Source of the DNA: Polydactylus sextarius
Lineage: Eukaryota; Chordata; Actinopteri; Polynemidae
Direction of reading: 5' to 3'
Assembly: GCA_016801845.1 (NCBI GenBank)
Contig: CM028907.1
Location: 18,250,098 to 18,314,097, forward strand
Length of the DNA stretch: 64,000 nucleotides
The notes beneath the pieces were generated by a model. That model was given only the letters and a program-made list of their open reading frames with translations. It made no database searches and had not been told where the DNA came from. The translations under genes were made by a program, and so were the position numbers. Within the stretch, counting starts at the first letter, position 1. The number at the start of each line of letters is the position of its first letter. Shown here in pieces: positions 1 to 12,712 of the stretch.

Positions 1-2029
1 CATCATCTCCTTCTGTTCAGGGTCACAGCAAGCTGGAGTCTGTCCCAGCTCTGATTGGGTGAGAGGCGTGTGACAACATGGCAGAGTCCACACAGACAGG
101 CCGCAGGCAGCCTGCAGGCTCCAGGATGCTCTTATTATTATCAGGCAACAGAGCAAACAACAGTGTAAGACTTCATAATTCTTTATCTTCCAAATTCATA
201 TAGCAGTATGGAATGTATACGTTGAGTGAGCTGCATCATCAGTGTCGGTAAGACAGTGACGTGTGCATTTGTACACGTGTTAGCAGATTCAGTTTCAGTA
301 AAACAGTTTTTGATTATTTTTGGGGCCAAATATGTAGATAAAGTAGGTTAAAGTGAAAAAATAACTGTCAGATCATGTAGGTGAAGTTGTGCCGAAAAAA
401 GTAAGTAAAAGTTTTCAAAATCGGACAAATTAGGCTCAGACTCCTGAGCGTTAAATGTTGCATCTTTGTGGAGTAACTGTGTGCACATATGTGTTGTGCA
501 TTGAGGCATGAAGATAAAGGTCAACATGGTCACTTTGGCTGTTACAGGTACATTTATTTCACTGGTAAGTCTTGGTAACTATGATGCTGATACTAAAAAT
601 GTCCACTGCAACTGGGTCACGTGACCACTTTCCCATTTTGAGGTCAAATGCTGATGATGACCTCCTATCGGAGAAATGTGCACAAGCAAAGAAATCAGCC
701 TGGAATTAACATCCAATGGTCTTTGTTCCTCATGGTTACCATGGCGACCATTTGTGACACTGCTCATCCAGTCTGGAAAGCATCTGCTGAAACAACTGCC
801 ACCTGCCACCCCATTCTCTTTACCGCCTCCTCAGCACACCTTAAGGTAGAAGTTACAGGGTCACTTGTTCTCAGTGGAGCAGCAGTCAGAGTATCAGATG
901 TAGTACAAGCTGATGGAGCAGCCGGTGCTAAAGAAAGGTGGAACCTTAGCCAGCATCTTGCACCGTTATCTTCTGTTAGTTGTTGTTGTTGTTGTTGCTC
1001 TCCATACTTTACCTTGTTTTTGAGGACAGAGAGGCAGCTGCAGACACAGTAATCTGTGGAAGTGCTAGGTGGCCAAAACAGCCGTTTCCTTGACAGCTGA
1101 GGACCCAGGAGGTTTTCATCATCCCTCTGGTGGCTGGTTAGGCAGGCAGACTCGAACATGGGCAATTAATAAAGCCATGGAACGGCCAAAGGCATTGGCA
1201 GCATCCCAGGTCAAGGTTTTCTTTATAGGATGTTATCCACTGAAAGCAACTTTCTACCTCTAAGGGAGGATTTATTGATTGCCTCATTCAAACATGTAGC
1301 TGTTCCATCACAGTTGTTGTTCATCCATCCGTTCGCTTGCAGCTGCTTATCTACAGTCAGGTGGCAGCAGGTCAAAGATTTCTCCATCAATGCTTTCCAT
1401 CTCCCCTTGGGATCCTAAAGCGCTCCCAGGATACATGAAATTGTGTATTCTGGGTCTATCCTATGTCCTTCAACTTGGCCACACCAGAAAAACCTCCAGT
1501 GGGAAGCGCCCCTGGAGGCTGATGTTTTACAATAATCTGCCATGTCCTTGGTCTCACAAACTGTGTTTAAACTAGGAGGCTAAATGAAGCTGAATTTGCT
1601 GAGATTAGGGGAAACGCTTGATCTCTGCAACTGATCTGAGTTTGTGTACAGAAAAGACAGAAGGTGAAACTTTACTGCATCATGTCATCATTACAGGGGA
1701 AGTTTTTTTCCTAAGCAACAAGGACATAACAAATATGTCTAAAGAGCTTCACTAAAAAAAAAAGGTGCACTGGGAATTTTATCATTGTCTCACCACACAC
1801 AAAGATAAGGCAGAGTGTTATTTGTGAGGCTCAATCCAGGACAAGATGCGCAGATATTAATTCAGTGAAGTCGTCCGTGACTGTGTTTTCATGGAGAAGA
1901 ACAAAAATAGACGAGGAGCGGTGCACCAGCTGCTTTTATGCAAATTTCAGTGCATCGGGATGAGCAGTTTAAACCTGCAGAGTCCTGTTAGAGGGCAAAG
2001 CCTGTGAGAAATAGAACAGTTTCTGATAC
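1..2029. other. slc24a3 intron 10 (partial)
   Basis: No further exon is seen on the minus strand. It holds an old LINE-like remnant (about 1318-1545), a short GTT run near 976-999 and otherwise unique AT-rich sequence. ORFs here are short and unlike known proteins. Confidence 0.6.
1318..1545 (-). mobile_element. RTE/Rex-like LINE 3' end remnant
   Basis: Starts with a CATCCATCC tail and continues with a decayed form of a very common teleost LINE end: GGGATCCTAAAGCGCTCCCAGG, then TGTATTCTGGGTCTATCCT, CAGTGGGAAGCGCCC and CTGGAGGC can be aligned by eye. On the minus strand this corresponds to the C-terminal tail of the LINE protein, now full of breaks. The family name is from memory. Confidence 0.5.
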
Positions 2030-2163
2030 CTTGCTTGAGCAGGACTGCAGTGGCATCACAGGTGATGTTATCCTCCAGATCAGTGCTTCCTGTCAGCCCG
2101 TTGGCCAGATTCACAGAGCCCTTCTTTCGACGGTCAAAATATCGGTGTGCCCTGCTGTTAAAC
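2030..2163 (-). CDS. slc24a3: slc24a3 exon 10: start of the cytoplasmic loop
   Basis: Completes Lys276 and encodes residues 277-320, from FNSRAHRYFDRRKKGS to CDATAVLLKQ, in phase 1 at the exit. The (F/Y)N...F(D/E)RR.KG and CDAT.VLLK pattern matches the NCKX3 loop. Acceptor TCGTTGTCAG, donor GTATCAG. The next expected exon (loop with a VIMVDE-like stretch) is not seen between 1 and 2029. Confidence 0.9.
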
Positions 2164-4846
2164 CTGACAACGACAAGTCAATAAGAAGTGAAGGCTGCTT
2201 TAGAACAAAAAAAACAAAACAAAAAACAATTAACTCTTTAATATGATGTATTAGTCTGAGAATGACTCACTTCATAATGAGGATGTAGATTGCGTACATG
2301 AGAATCAGGACAAGAGACTCCCACCTGGCAAACAAACACAAAGTCAGTAAAATGCGTACAATGATTCAGCACTTTAAGAATCATACATAGAAAGATATTT
2401 TAATATATTATGGAGGGTTCTAAAAAAGAAGAAGAAAGAAAACAACACGTACCAGCACACTTTCTCGTCATAAATGAACTGGAAAAGCAACACAAAGGGA
2501 AAAGTAATGAAATTTAAATCAATCCTGCATTTGTGCATCTCCTCCACAAGAGGGCACGACTGATCCAGAGCTCAGAGAGACAGAGGAAAGGTCAAAGCCA
2601 GTGTGACCTTTAAGTTCACACACACTGTAACTCTGCTGCAGATTTTATGATGCTTTAGAGACCTGCAGTACCTTTATCTTGACACAGCAGTAGACAAATA
2701 ATTTTGCATACAATTAAAATGTACTATCACCAAACTGTACCGTTGGTTCAATTCATTGTCTATTACATTGGGGGACAAAATTTTTTGTTTTTTTCCCAGT
2801 GTGAAAACTTTCATTGCTCTAAATGCAGTGTATTGCATTATGGATATTAGACACAGCTTCAGCCTCTCATGAGACTCTCTAATTATCATGTATATATACA
2901 AGTTTACATAACTAAATCTTTATGCAATTGAAAAACTGCTAAAAACGTGGAGTGGATATAAAGTACTTGTATGTTTTTTTTTTCACTTTCTACAGCCAGA
3001 AGGTACAAACAGGGTCTGGACACTAAAGCTAAGTACCCTGAGCTGCACTTTCAACCTGTGCAGTTTTAATATCACTGCATATTTCTACAATCACCACAAT
3101 TTATCAACTGTATATAAGTCTATAAGATCTTACCACAATGAGAGCTGTGACAGAGAAGGTGTAATAGATGGAGTCTCGGAGAAGAGCCCAATGAGACAGC
3201 TTCACTGCCTGCGATGGTAAAAAAAAAGCAAAAGAAAAAGACAAAAAGACAGATGCAGTTCAGTTCACCCCTCTGACATCATTATCATAGTAATGTAAAC
3301 AGATGAGCTCCTATGGTAACCTTTTGAGTCAGTGAGTGAAGAAGATACCAACCTACGTAAAAGAGATGCCCGCATGTTTATCGACTTTATGTAATCAGAT
3401 ACAATGCACGAGCCCACAATGTAGTGACTAACGCTGTAACACTCTCCCACACACGCACACACACACACACTGCATTCACAAGAGCAGGGTCAGAAATCAC
3501 ATCTTGAACGTGCCACTCCCAGGTGCAGAACGGTTTATTGTTGCGTAAAGTTAGAACGAAGCAAAAGCTTGAAATGTTTGCTTGTACTGTTTCGCCGTAC
3601 GATATGTGTTTGTAGAAGGAACCAGCTCTGAAGCAGTCAAATGTAATAAACAGTAGTGAGGGGCACTGCAAGGTTTGAAGATGATTTTACTGCACCCATC
3701 CCTCCAAGCTCCATTCCACCGCCTGCCCTTCTCCCTCATTATCTCACTGTGATTACATAATGCACAATCTGCGATTGCATCGCTGTTTGGAGTCCAACAC
3801 ATATATTTTCAGAGCAGAGACTTTGTTTCTTGTTTTTCATGCAGTCACATGTCGCTGGAATATTAGATGGCTATGCTGTATTGAGTTATCTATATGTCCC
3901 GTGTACAGGACCAAAGATTCAGAGCAGGAAAGAGATACAAATAGTCTATTGTGACTTTTTTTATTCAGACGTGACACTGTGCATGTGGGCAAAACTTAAC
4001 AAACGTATAGATTTTTTATATTTCCTTGTGGACTAGAGGCGGAATTTTCTACATTTCAGGGGTGACAGATAGTGCCCACGTTTTAACACTGAACTTTCTA
4101 ATGTGACACAACTGAAACTGATAAGAAGCATTGATGTAGAGTTTATAGTGTGAAAAACCAGCAGCTCCCAAAGTTAATGACAGACCTGAGAATTCTGCAA
4201 TATTTCACCGTTTCCTGCTATATATGTTGCTTTTTAGGTAGCTTAGGTTTTCACAAATAAATAAAGAGTGAGCAGTGATATAGCTACATTTCTAATCAAC
4301 ACATTACAATAATTAAAAACCATTAAATATGTATTTATATCATTGGAGACATCCTAACTCACTTGGTTTAGCTGTAACTTGTGTGAAAGTTTTAGTTAAG
4401 TTCAGTTTTCATCAACAATGGTTAAAGACATTTTAGTTTTCATCATCTTTGTCAATCATTTCTAATGGCTATGACAAAGCATTTCATTCAGCTGATTTTG
4501 GTGGTGAATTTAGTTCAAAAGTATTTTTTTTTTCCAACTAACTGACAGAAATGGACCTGTGAACATTACACACACATATTTTTCATTGATGATAACTTCA
4601 CAGACTAAATGTACCTTGACAGAGAATGGTTGAACGGAGTTTTGATCCTTGTTCTGTGATATGACATATACACAATAACACGTTGTTTTGCACCTATTTA
4701 ACATCTTTTCAGGCTTAACTGGCAACCTCATTAAGAAATACAAGCACTTGACACTGATTGGCTGCCTTCAATGCCACTCAAATAGACTCAGACAGACCAT
4801 CTTTTTAAAGCTAATCACCTTTGAAGGGTAGGGAATGGAATCAGAG

Positions 4847-4912
<66 letters not shown>

Positions 4913-5308
4913 AATCTATCTATCTATCTATCTATCTATCGATCTATCGATCTATCGATCTATCGATCTATCGATCTATCTATCTATCTATCGATCTATC
5001 GATCTATAAATTATATATATGGCATATATTTAAATCACACTTTGTGTTTATGGGGTTAAATATGTAAAGGTGACATTAGGCCAGCCAGATGCACTCGGTG
5101 GTGAAAATGTCAGCAGGTCAGTGGTGGACATGACTGCAGTGGTGTAAACGCTGCGGTGACATCATACCTGGCCAGCGAAGAGGCCACACACTCCAATGAT
5201 GCAGAGGATGTTGAAGACGGCCGAGCCCACGATGGTCCCTACACCCACGTCACCTTTAGTGATGAAAACTCCTGGAGACAGAAACAGGATAAATCAGATT
5301 GCGCACAA

Positions 5309-5341
<33 letters not shown>

Positions 5342-5472
5342 CACACACACACAGCACTATGACTCCGTAGAGTACAGATGACGTGTTGTGCTCTACTTGA
5401 CATATCCAGTCGCAGCATCTTCAGTGTTGACAAGATGTCACACAACTGTCAATACATATTAAATAAATAATG

Positions 5473-5510
<38 letters not shown>

Positions 5511-6778
5511 AGTCTGGTTTCCATAACTTTCCTGGAAAACCTAGAGATCTCAATAGTTGTTACCACTTGTCTAACCTTTATCTAAACCTGACCCTAACCT
5601 TAACCAAATCTTAAATTATGTCTTCATCTTAATTCTAAATCATGTCTTCACCTTAATTTCAACACACACACATTATGTTAAAAGAAGAACACATGTAGAG
5701 GCCTAAAAAACTTTAAACTACATTCATTTTCCACATCTATCACAAGAATACTACATGTTCAGCAGTGATGTGATGATCAAGTCTTTGATGTTAAAGTTCT
5801 TTAAAACGTTAGCTCAGACTGATACACAGCGCTGCACTGAAAACACCCACGATCAAAGAGAAAACACAACACAAGATACGGCCTTTACCCAGAAGCAAAT
5901 CTCTAGAGGACATTACACAATATCATTTAAGTGTGGCAGTATTCAGTTTGTTTACTGCAAGTGTGTTAACAAAAAAAAAAAAGCATCCATTTCAAAGCCT
6001 CGCACAGAACAGAGCCTCGGTGTCCCAATGTGAATTTTGGGTGGTTAGAGAGAAGCGGGTAATCAGAGGGATGTGTGTGAAGTGAACACTACCTATGACA
6101 GATGTGAAGAGCTCAGGAGCTGAGCTGCCGGCAGCCATGAAGGTTGCACCTGCGACGTCCTCACTGAGTTGGAGACGCTGACAGAGAATGGGATAAATCT
6201 TTTTTTTAAAACAGCAATAGCAGCTACAGTGAGTGAATCCATATAGAAGAGTTAAGTAAGGACACTATAAATCTAGTATTACCAAAACACACAGCTCTTA
6301 AATTATTTACTTAGTTGTACAAAGGCTTGGGAATGAAGGGAAAGATATTTAAAGATTTTTGTGTGTAACTATAAAACAAGATGATGTCTTTTTTTTTCAT
6401 TTCATTTAAAAATACCTTCTTCTCTTCTGTCTGTGTAAGTATGATAGGATTCATTCATTCATTCATTCATATAAAGCATATTGCTTCATACCTCACATAT
6501 CTTCTCCAGGGAGGGGACGAAATAGTCATCACAAACCAGAGCCAGAGCACAGAACATGTAAATGGTCTGTGAAGAGAGAGACGTACATACAGAATGATAA
6601 ATATTCCAGGGATCATTAATATCATATGTCAGGGTTGAAAAGTCCAAACTAAGATTGGCTCCAATTTAATTGTTAACTGTCACAATGTAAAGTCAGCTGT
6701 TCTTTATCATCTGTCAAACATGACAAAAAAAGAGGTGTTGTTGTTTACCACCTGTCATGTCTTCTGCTTTTTAAAAAG

Positions 6779-6815
<37 letters not shown>

Positions 6816-9800
6816 TTTTTAGTCCCTGTATATACTGAATGTTGCCTTACAGCATCTCTCTACTATTACTGCTGCATTAAATGCATATTTAAATAATCAT
6901 GAAACAAGTGTACTAACTGAAGTCTGAGGCAGTACATTAACATATCAAGCATTAAACTTTCATTAGTAACATAACTGAATGGACCACATTGCTTCCATTT
7001 TTAAATAGGATTTTGAGATTCTGGGTTGTTTTGTTTTCAGAGTGCCATTTTCTTTCAGACGAGTGGAAGCAAGTTTTCTTTCCTTTTTTCTTCCTTTTAC
7101 TGCACTTAATCTATTTCTGTCTGGAGATTTTAATTAAGATATTTTACATTTCTTTAAAGACTTAAGTTTTAGAGGGTTATATTCTTTTTTTCTCAGCCAG
7201 AAATCTTCACTTCATATACAAAACTTTCCTGTTTTATTTCTATCAACATCCTGGTTCTATTCTATTCAGACGTTTATTCAACTATCAATCATTGCTTCAT
7301 TTATATCACGTTTTCAAACGGAATATGGATTAAATTGATGAGTTTTTTTTGGCTGTTATCAAAATCTTTTAATTTTAAAATTTTAAAAATCCAATTTCAT
7401 AAAACTTGCACCTCAAAAACATATCATCTCAATGTAACCAGGAAGTAATCAGCTGGGGAAGTTTCATGGAGATATCTACCATCTACTTAGAATTTCACTC
7501 AGATTGTTTTGTTTTACAGATTATTTTCTAACCAAAATCATAGATAAATAAATAGAAACTCAACATGCCCTTTGACCATGAATGACACAACTGGTCAAAT
7601 CTACAAAATAAAACTGTGTATATATGTTCAATACATTATTTATACAACAGCATCATAAATTCAGTTCAGCTGCCTCATCCTTTGTTTATTTAAACCTGCC
7701 CATTCCTCTGAACTCATGAACCTTCTCTCATTTGGTTTTTCAGCTAAACTTTCAGGTTATTTATTTTCAACAGATTCCAAAACCTGTCAAGTCTGAACAT
7801 TACAGTCTTTAACTTCATAAACATTGGATTTTTTGGCATGACAACTTAGCTTTATGTTCAACCTTAGATTTAGATTTAGATGTAGTTTAGATTTAGTACA
7901 AGTGAATTATAGGAACCCTGTATTCTGAGATTTTAAGTACAAGATCTTAAGTCTTTTTTTCTGAAAATCACTTATTTTCTGAAAAGGCCTTTTTTCCATA
8001 TCTCTGTATAGTATTGAGTAGTATTGATAGTCCTTTTTTTTTACATAATTTATGTGGTGCAGAGGATAATTTATCTATCATTTATCACTTCGTCAATGTC
8101 AAGATTCATCATTATTTTGTTGTGTGTGAATTTATTACATCATTGATACAGATTGTGACTCTAATCTCAATCTATTTTTTTCTGCACAAATGTACTTTTT
8201 CACATTGTGTGAAATTGTGTTTTCCTCACTGGTATATTACTGCATAACCACATGCAACTTTTCCTTAGTATGACACAGTTATACAGTAACTATACAACAA
8301 TACAGAATAGTATAAAGGTAAGGGAAAGTTAAACGGATCACAATGGAGGCAGCAATGAAAGACTGACAGTAAATCTGTGAACGAGGAAAAGGCCGGAATA
8401 TTCTAACATTTTGTAGTAACAAACCTTTCAACCTTCAAACCTGCTTATACTGAAAGAATGACAGGGTGAACAGTCATTCCTTTTTCCTTTTGTGCTCAGT
8501 ACTGAGTCACACTTCCTGTGCACCGGCAGTTCTTCTATTTCCTGTTTCTGAAAGCAGGTGAAATGGAGCTGAACCCCCACATTCACTGACTTACAATGTG
8601 TGTTTGAAGTGTGTGAAAGAAAAAGAAGAGGAAGAAGAAGGAGGAGAAGAGCACCATAAGCTAAGGCATCTATCGGTCACCGAGGTGGAGACTTGTCAGT
8701 TCAGGCTGGGCATGAGGTCAACGAACACATGTAATCCTGATTAGCGAATTTAATTTAGATTCTGATGTAGGGTGAACACAGAGGATCAGTCTTCATCACC
8801 ATCTCAGGCCTACTGCAGCTGGCTGTGAACGAGTGTGTGCTAAATACACATTTGTGTCTGTTTGTATGTATGTTTTATGCGTGTGAGGAAATGAAAGTCG
8901 TTAAATCTGGAGTTGTGTCTGTGTTCTTGAGAGCAAATCTCTCTCGGTATTAACGAGCAGCGCAGGCAAGGAGGGGGCTCAGCAGTGTAGCTGTCAGGAG
9001 AGTGGCAGCTCAAAGTAAAATACTGTGATATTAGATTTCAAAAACAAAGCTCAAACACAGAGTATTTTACAGTTTTCTGTCTTTTAGCTGAATCTAATAT
9101 GAAGAACAGACGTGATCAATGAGGATCTTTGACCGACACTGAGTCAGTTTACTTATAGCCCTATTCACAGGATAATACAACAAAAAGACGGCAGGAACTG
9201 ATCCAGTGTTTAAATTAACATCCATGAACTAAGACCATATGTTGCTACCACACAAATGAAGCATCATTCTGGAAACATAAGCCATTTGACATTTGTGCTG
9301 TAATTTGTTGTCATTGTTCCTTTTAAATAGCAGTTATTGTAGTAGTTTTTCACAGTAACAATAATTTTAATTTAAAGTAATCTTTTCTCCATTGAGAAAG
9401 AGCTGCCTCTACATTTATACACCCACATAGTGTTTTTTTCAGAATTTAAGTGTTTTTTTTGTTTGTTTTTTTTTTTTTGTTCTTTTAATCTTGCTTCATG
9501 CTGTATTTAACATGTAAAGGAAGTTAAACAACCAAGTAAGAGTTCTGTCTGATTAACAAACACACACAGTTAAGTGAAGGCTGCACAGAACCACAAGTAA
9601 CTAAAGTCTTTCCTTCTTATATATCATTTATCATCATATATCATTTATTGGGAGTTTTTGCCTTTAATGATAGACAGAAACACATAGAGGAGAGTGGGGG
9701 AAAGACAGTTGGGAACTGTGGAACAGCTGCATGGTATGTACACTGCCTGGACAAAAAAAAAGTCGCCACCTGATGAAGTGATGCACCCATGATGCCTTGT

Positions 9801-12658
9801 GCCTCCTGCACAAGCATGTGGGGGCAGTGCTATGATCTGGGGTTGCTGCAGTTTGTCAAGTCTAGGTTCATCAACATTATGTGCCCAAAGAATGAGGTCA
9901 GCTGACTTCCTGAATATACTGAATGACCATGTTATTTTATCTTCCCTGATGGCACGGGCGCATTCCAGGATGACAGTAATAGGATTCATGGGGCTCAAAT
10001 TGTGAAAGAGTGGTTCAGGGAGCATGAGACATCATATTTACACATGGATTGGCCACAACAGAGTCCAGAGTTTAACCCTATTAAGAATCTTTGGGATGTG
10101 CTGGAGAAGACTTTGCGCAGTGGTCTGACTCTCCCATCATCAATACAAGATCTTTTTCCCTTTTTTGGTGGCAACTTTTTTTTTTTTTTTTGCGAGGCAG
10201 TGTATATTCCAACGTGGTGCACCATAACCATTCAGCTATCCAGGTGGCCACTAAAGTCTTCCTTATTACATACAAAACACAACATTTGATCAGCAAGTAC
10301 CAGTCTGAAAGCCATCCTATGTTGATAGGATGATGATTTGATTAACCCACTGCCAGAAAATCAGTTGATAATTGAGTAAATGAACAGCATTTACATAGAG
10401 TAGCACTTTTCTGGTCTTCATGGCTGCTTAAAGCAACTTTACACTACATGGTTCTACATCAGGGACAAGTTGAGATGAAAGACCCGAGGATGGAGCCACT
10501 GACCTTAATCACTGCCAATATTTGCCTGTAGATATGATGTCAAATGTGTGAAATTGATGCCCTTATCTGTTTTATGATCATTTATGTGATTATAAAGGGG
10601 ACATCTTTACAACTGATGTTTGGGACTTCTGAGAGATCTCTATGATACACTTGCAGGGTTTTTGGAAGCTTTTGGCTCCATTTCAGTGGAGTTCAGTGGC
10701 ATCAAATGTCCTTATTTACTTATCAGACCATTAATTTAAAATAGTTTTGAACAATTTGGGTTCTCTCTCAGAGTTCTCTCTTTTATTTTCTAAAAATAGG
10801 AAGTTTGAAGGAGTATGAGAGCACTGTAGTTACTGACAACAATTATCCTTAAAACTATGCTGCTCTCTTAAATCAAAGTGCAGTGACACTTGCTATGAAA
10901 TGACAGGCTACATTATTTTAAAGGTTAGACATCGCAGGCAAATTGCTGCTGATGAGATGCCATACTTTTTTTTGTAAACATCCAAGCATTCTAACAAAGG
11001 TTACATTTATTTACCCTTCTATGGAAAGAAAAGGCTACCTCAGAGGGGGGGTGCTCTTTAAGTATGGACATCAACTATAATGTCAGACATGTAGTGGTTA
11101 AGTGGTCCATTCTGTGTTTCAATGTGCTCTGTTTATGCACAGCAAAGTTCCCAGGAGACACTGCTCTGCTGGTATGACCTTCCATTACAGTTAGCCACCC
11201 AGAGACCAACAGCAATGGAACAACGCATCATGGGTTCATCCATGTTCAGGAACTTAGTGTATACTTTGTGCCAGTCATGTTAAACTTATGTATTGACCCC
11301 TGCTAGGCCAAGCTGGGGAATTGAGTGTGGCTGGTCATGTGTGTGGTGAACTGGTGACCTGCTGCTGTTGCAGAGAGGAAAGTAAAGTTCTTCACTGGGT
11401 CTGACACTTTGCTTCATATTCAGTTGCTTTGCTGCTCAACCAGATAAAACATCTAGTACCAGTACCATCAACAATCGACCCAAAATCTGACTGGTACTGA
11501 GAGGGACTGAGTCGTGTTTGGACTTTGATGCTGCAGATGTTGTGATGTTTGAATGGAAACTGGAAAGTCTGTTTCAGCTGTTGAAGTGTGATAAGATGCC
11601 TCAGGTGACATCATTTGAGTCGTCTTCAACATCTGGACTCACACTCTATATACTCTGCTACATTAGTATGCTTAAACCAGTACTAGCACACAAAGAGAGA
11701 CACAGAAGCAGAAACAACAGATAAGGTTGGGTGTCATTGATAGCAGTGGTATAAGTCATGTGACTGAATGATTGGACCCAGAGGAGGTTTGACGTTCTCT
11801 CCTGGCATTTTCCATTTCAACATCACTATAAGTGTCAAGTTTTAACGGGGAAGAAGAGCATGTGGAATAATAAAAGATGATATCTGATTCTACTACATTG
11901 ATTTTTCTTTTTTTTCACTGAGTTTAACAATGTAAGTGGAGTGCAGTTCTCATATTAATCAATACTGCTGGTCTTCTGCTGTATTTTTATCATATTGTCA
12001 GCAAAATCAACAATGTAATAGTCTATCACTACTTTATTACCCTACATCCTTACTGTGCTACTAAAATTTTTAATTATTAAAAACAAGCTGAGTAATTTTC
12101 TAAAACAGTGGGGAGCTGTGGTTTTTAAGCAGATGTTAATAAAGCAGGAGTAGAATAAAGTGAATTCCAGCTATGAATTAATACAGTATTGGGTATTTGT
12201 TATCAGCAGGACAATGCATGTGAGACTGACATGAACTTAACTACGACACCTACGTTTATGTTAATGAAGGAAAGTATCATCAAATAACAGTGTGGCTCCT
12301 TGATGTTTTTTAATTGTATTTTAGTATTTGTTACAACACTGTGGTTCAGAGACACAAATGAACACAGCATCAGATAATAGTGTTTACAGGGTCAATTCAT
12401 TTGATTGTGGTAAAGAGCATAAAATAGAAATTTGTCCGATTAGTCCTGTAGAGTGTGATGTAAAGGTCATCTGTGCACTTGTTGACACACATGCACATGA
12501 ATACAGAAGAGGCAAAAGCAAACTTACACACAGGACGTGTAGAGCCACAGCTCCTTCTGTTCGCTCTTTGTGTGTGAACAGGTCTGTGGGGAACTCATGC
12601 AGAGCTGGAAAAGACAAAAACATGGGGTTAGAACAGTACATATAAAGTATTTGACATT

Positions 12659-12712
<54 letters not shown>

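Larger units (their letters stand above)
3209..5167. other. slc24a3 intron 6
   Basis: Apart from a short CA run (3455-3472), a MITE copy (4611-4825) and a TATC microsatellite (4847-5008), this is unique AT-rich sequence with no supported gene. Confidence 0.6.
5272..6092. other. slc24a3 intron 5
   Basis: Contains a CA repeat (5304-5353), an AC repeat (5478-5506) and a fish dispersed repeat (5507-5665). The remainder is unique and noncoding. Confidence 0.6.
6567..12527. other. slc24a3 intron 3
   Basis: Six kilobases of AT-rich DNA between exons 4 and 3. Holds an AT repeat (6775-6811), poly-T runs, and a Tc1 relic nested in a SINE-like repeat (9650-10250). 6820-9640 and 10260-12500 look like unique, non-conserved intron; 10690-10740 and 11320-11470 show no feature I can name. 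Confidence 0.6.

Noticed and set aside
4821..5059. LSIYLSIY repeat ORFs
   Set aside because: Translation of the TATC microsatellite.
9645..10025. 126-codon minus-strand ORF over the Tc1 relic
   Set aside because: Shadow frame; the plus strand carries the readable transposase motifs.
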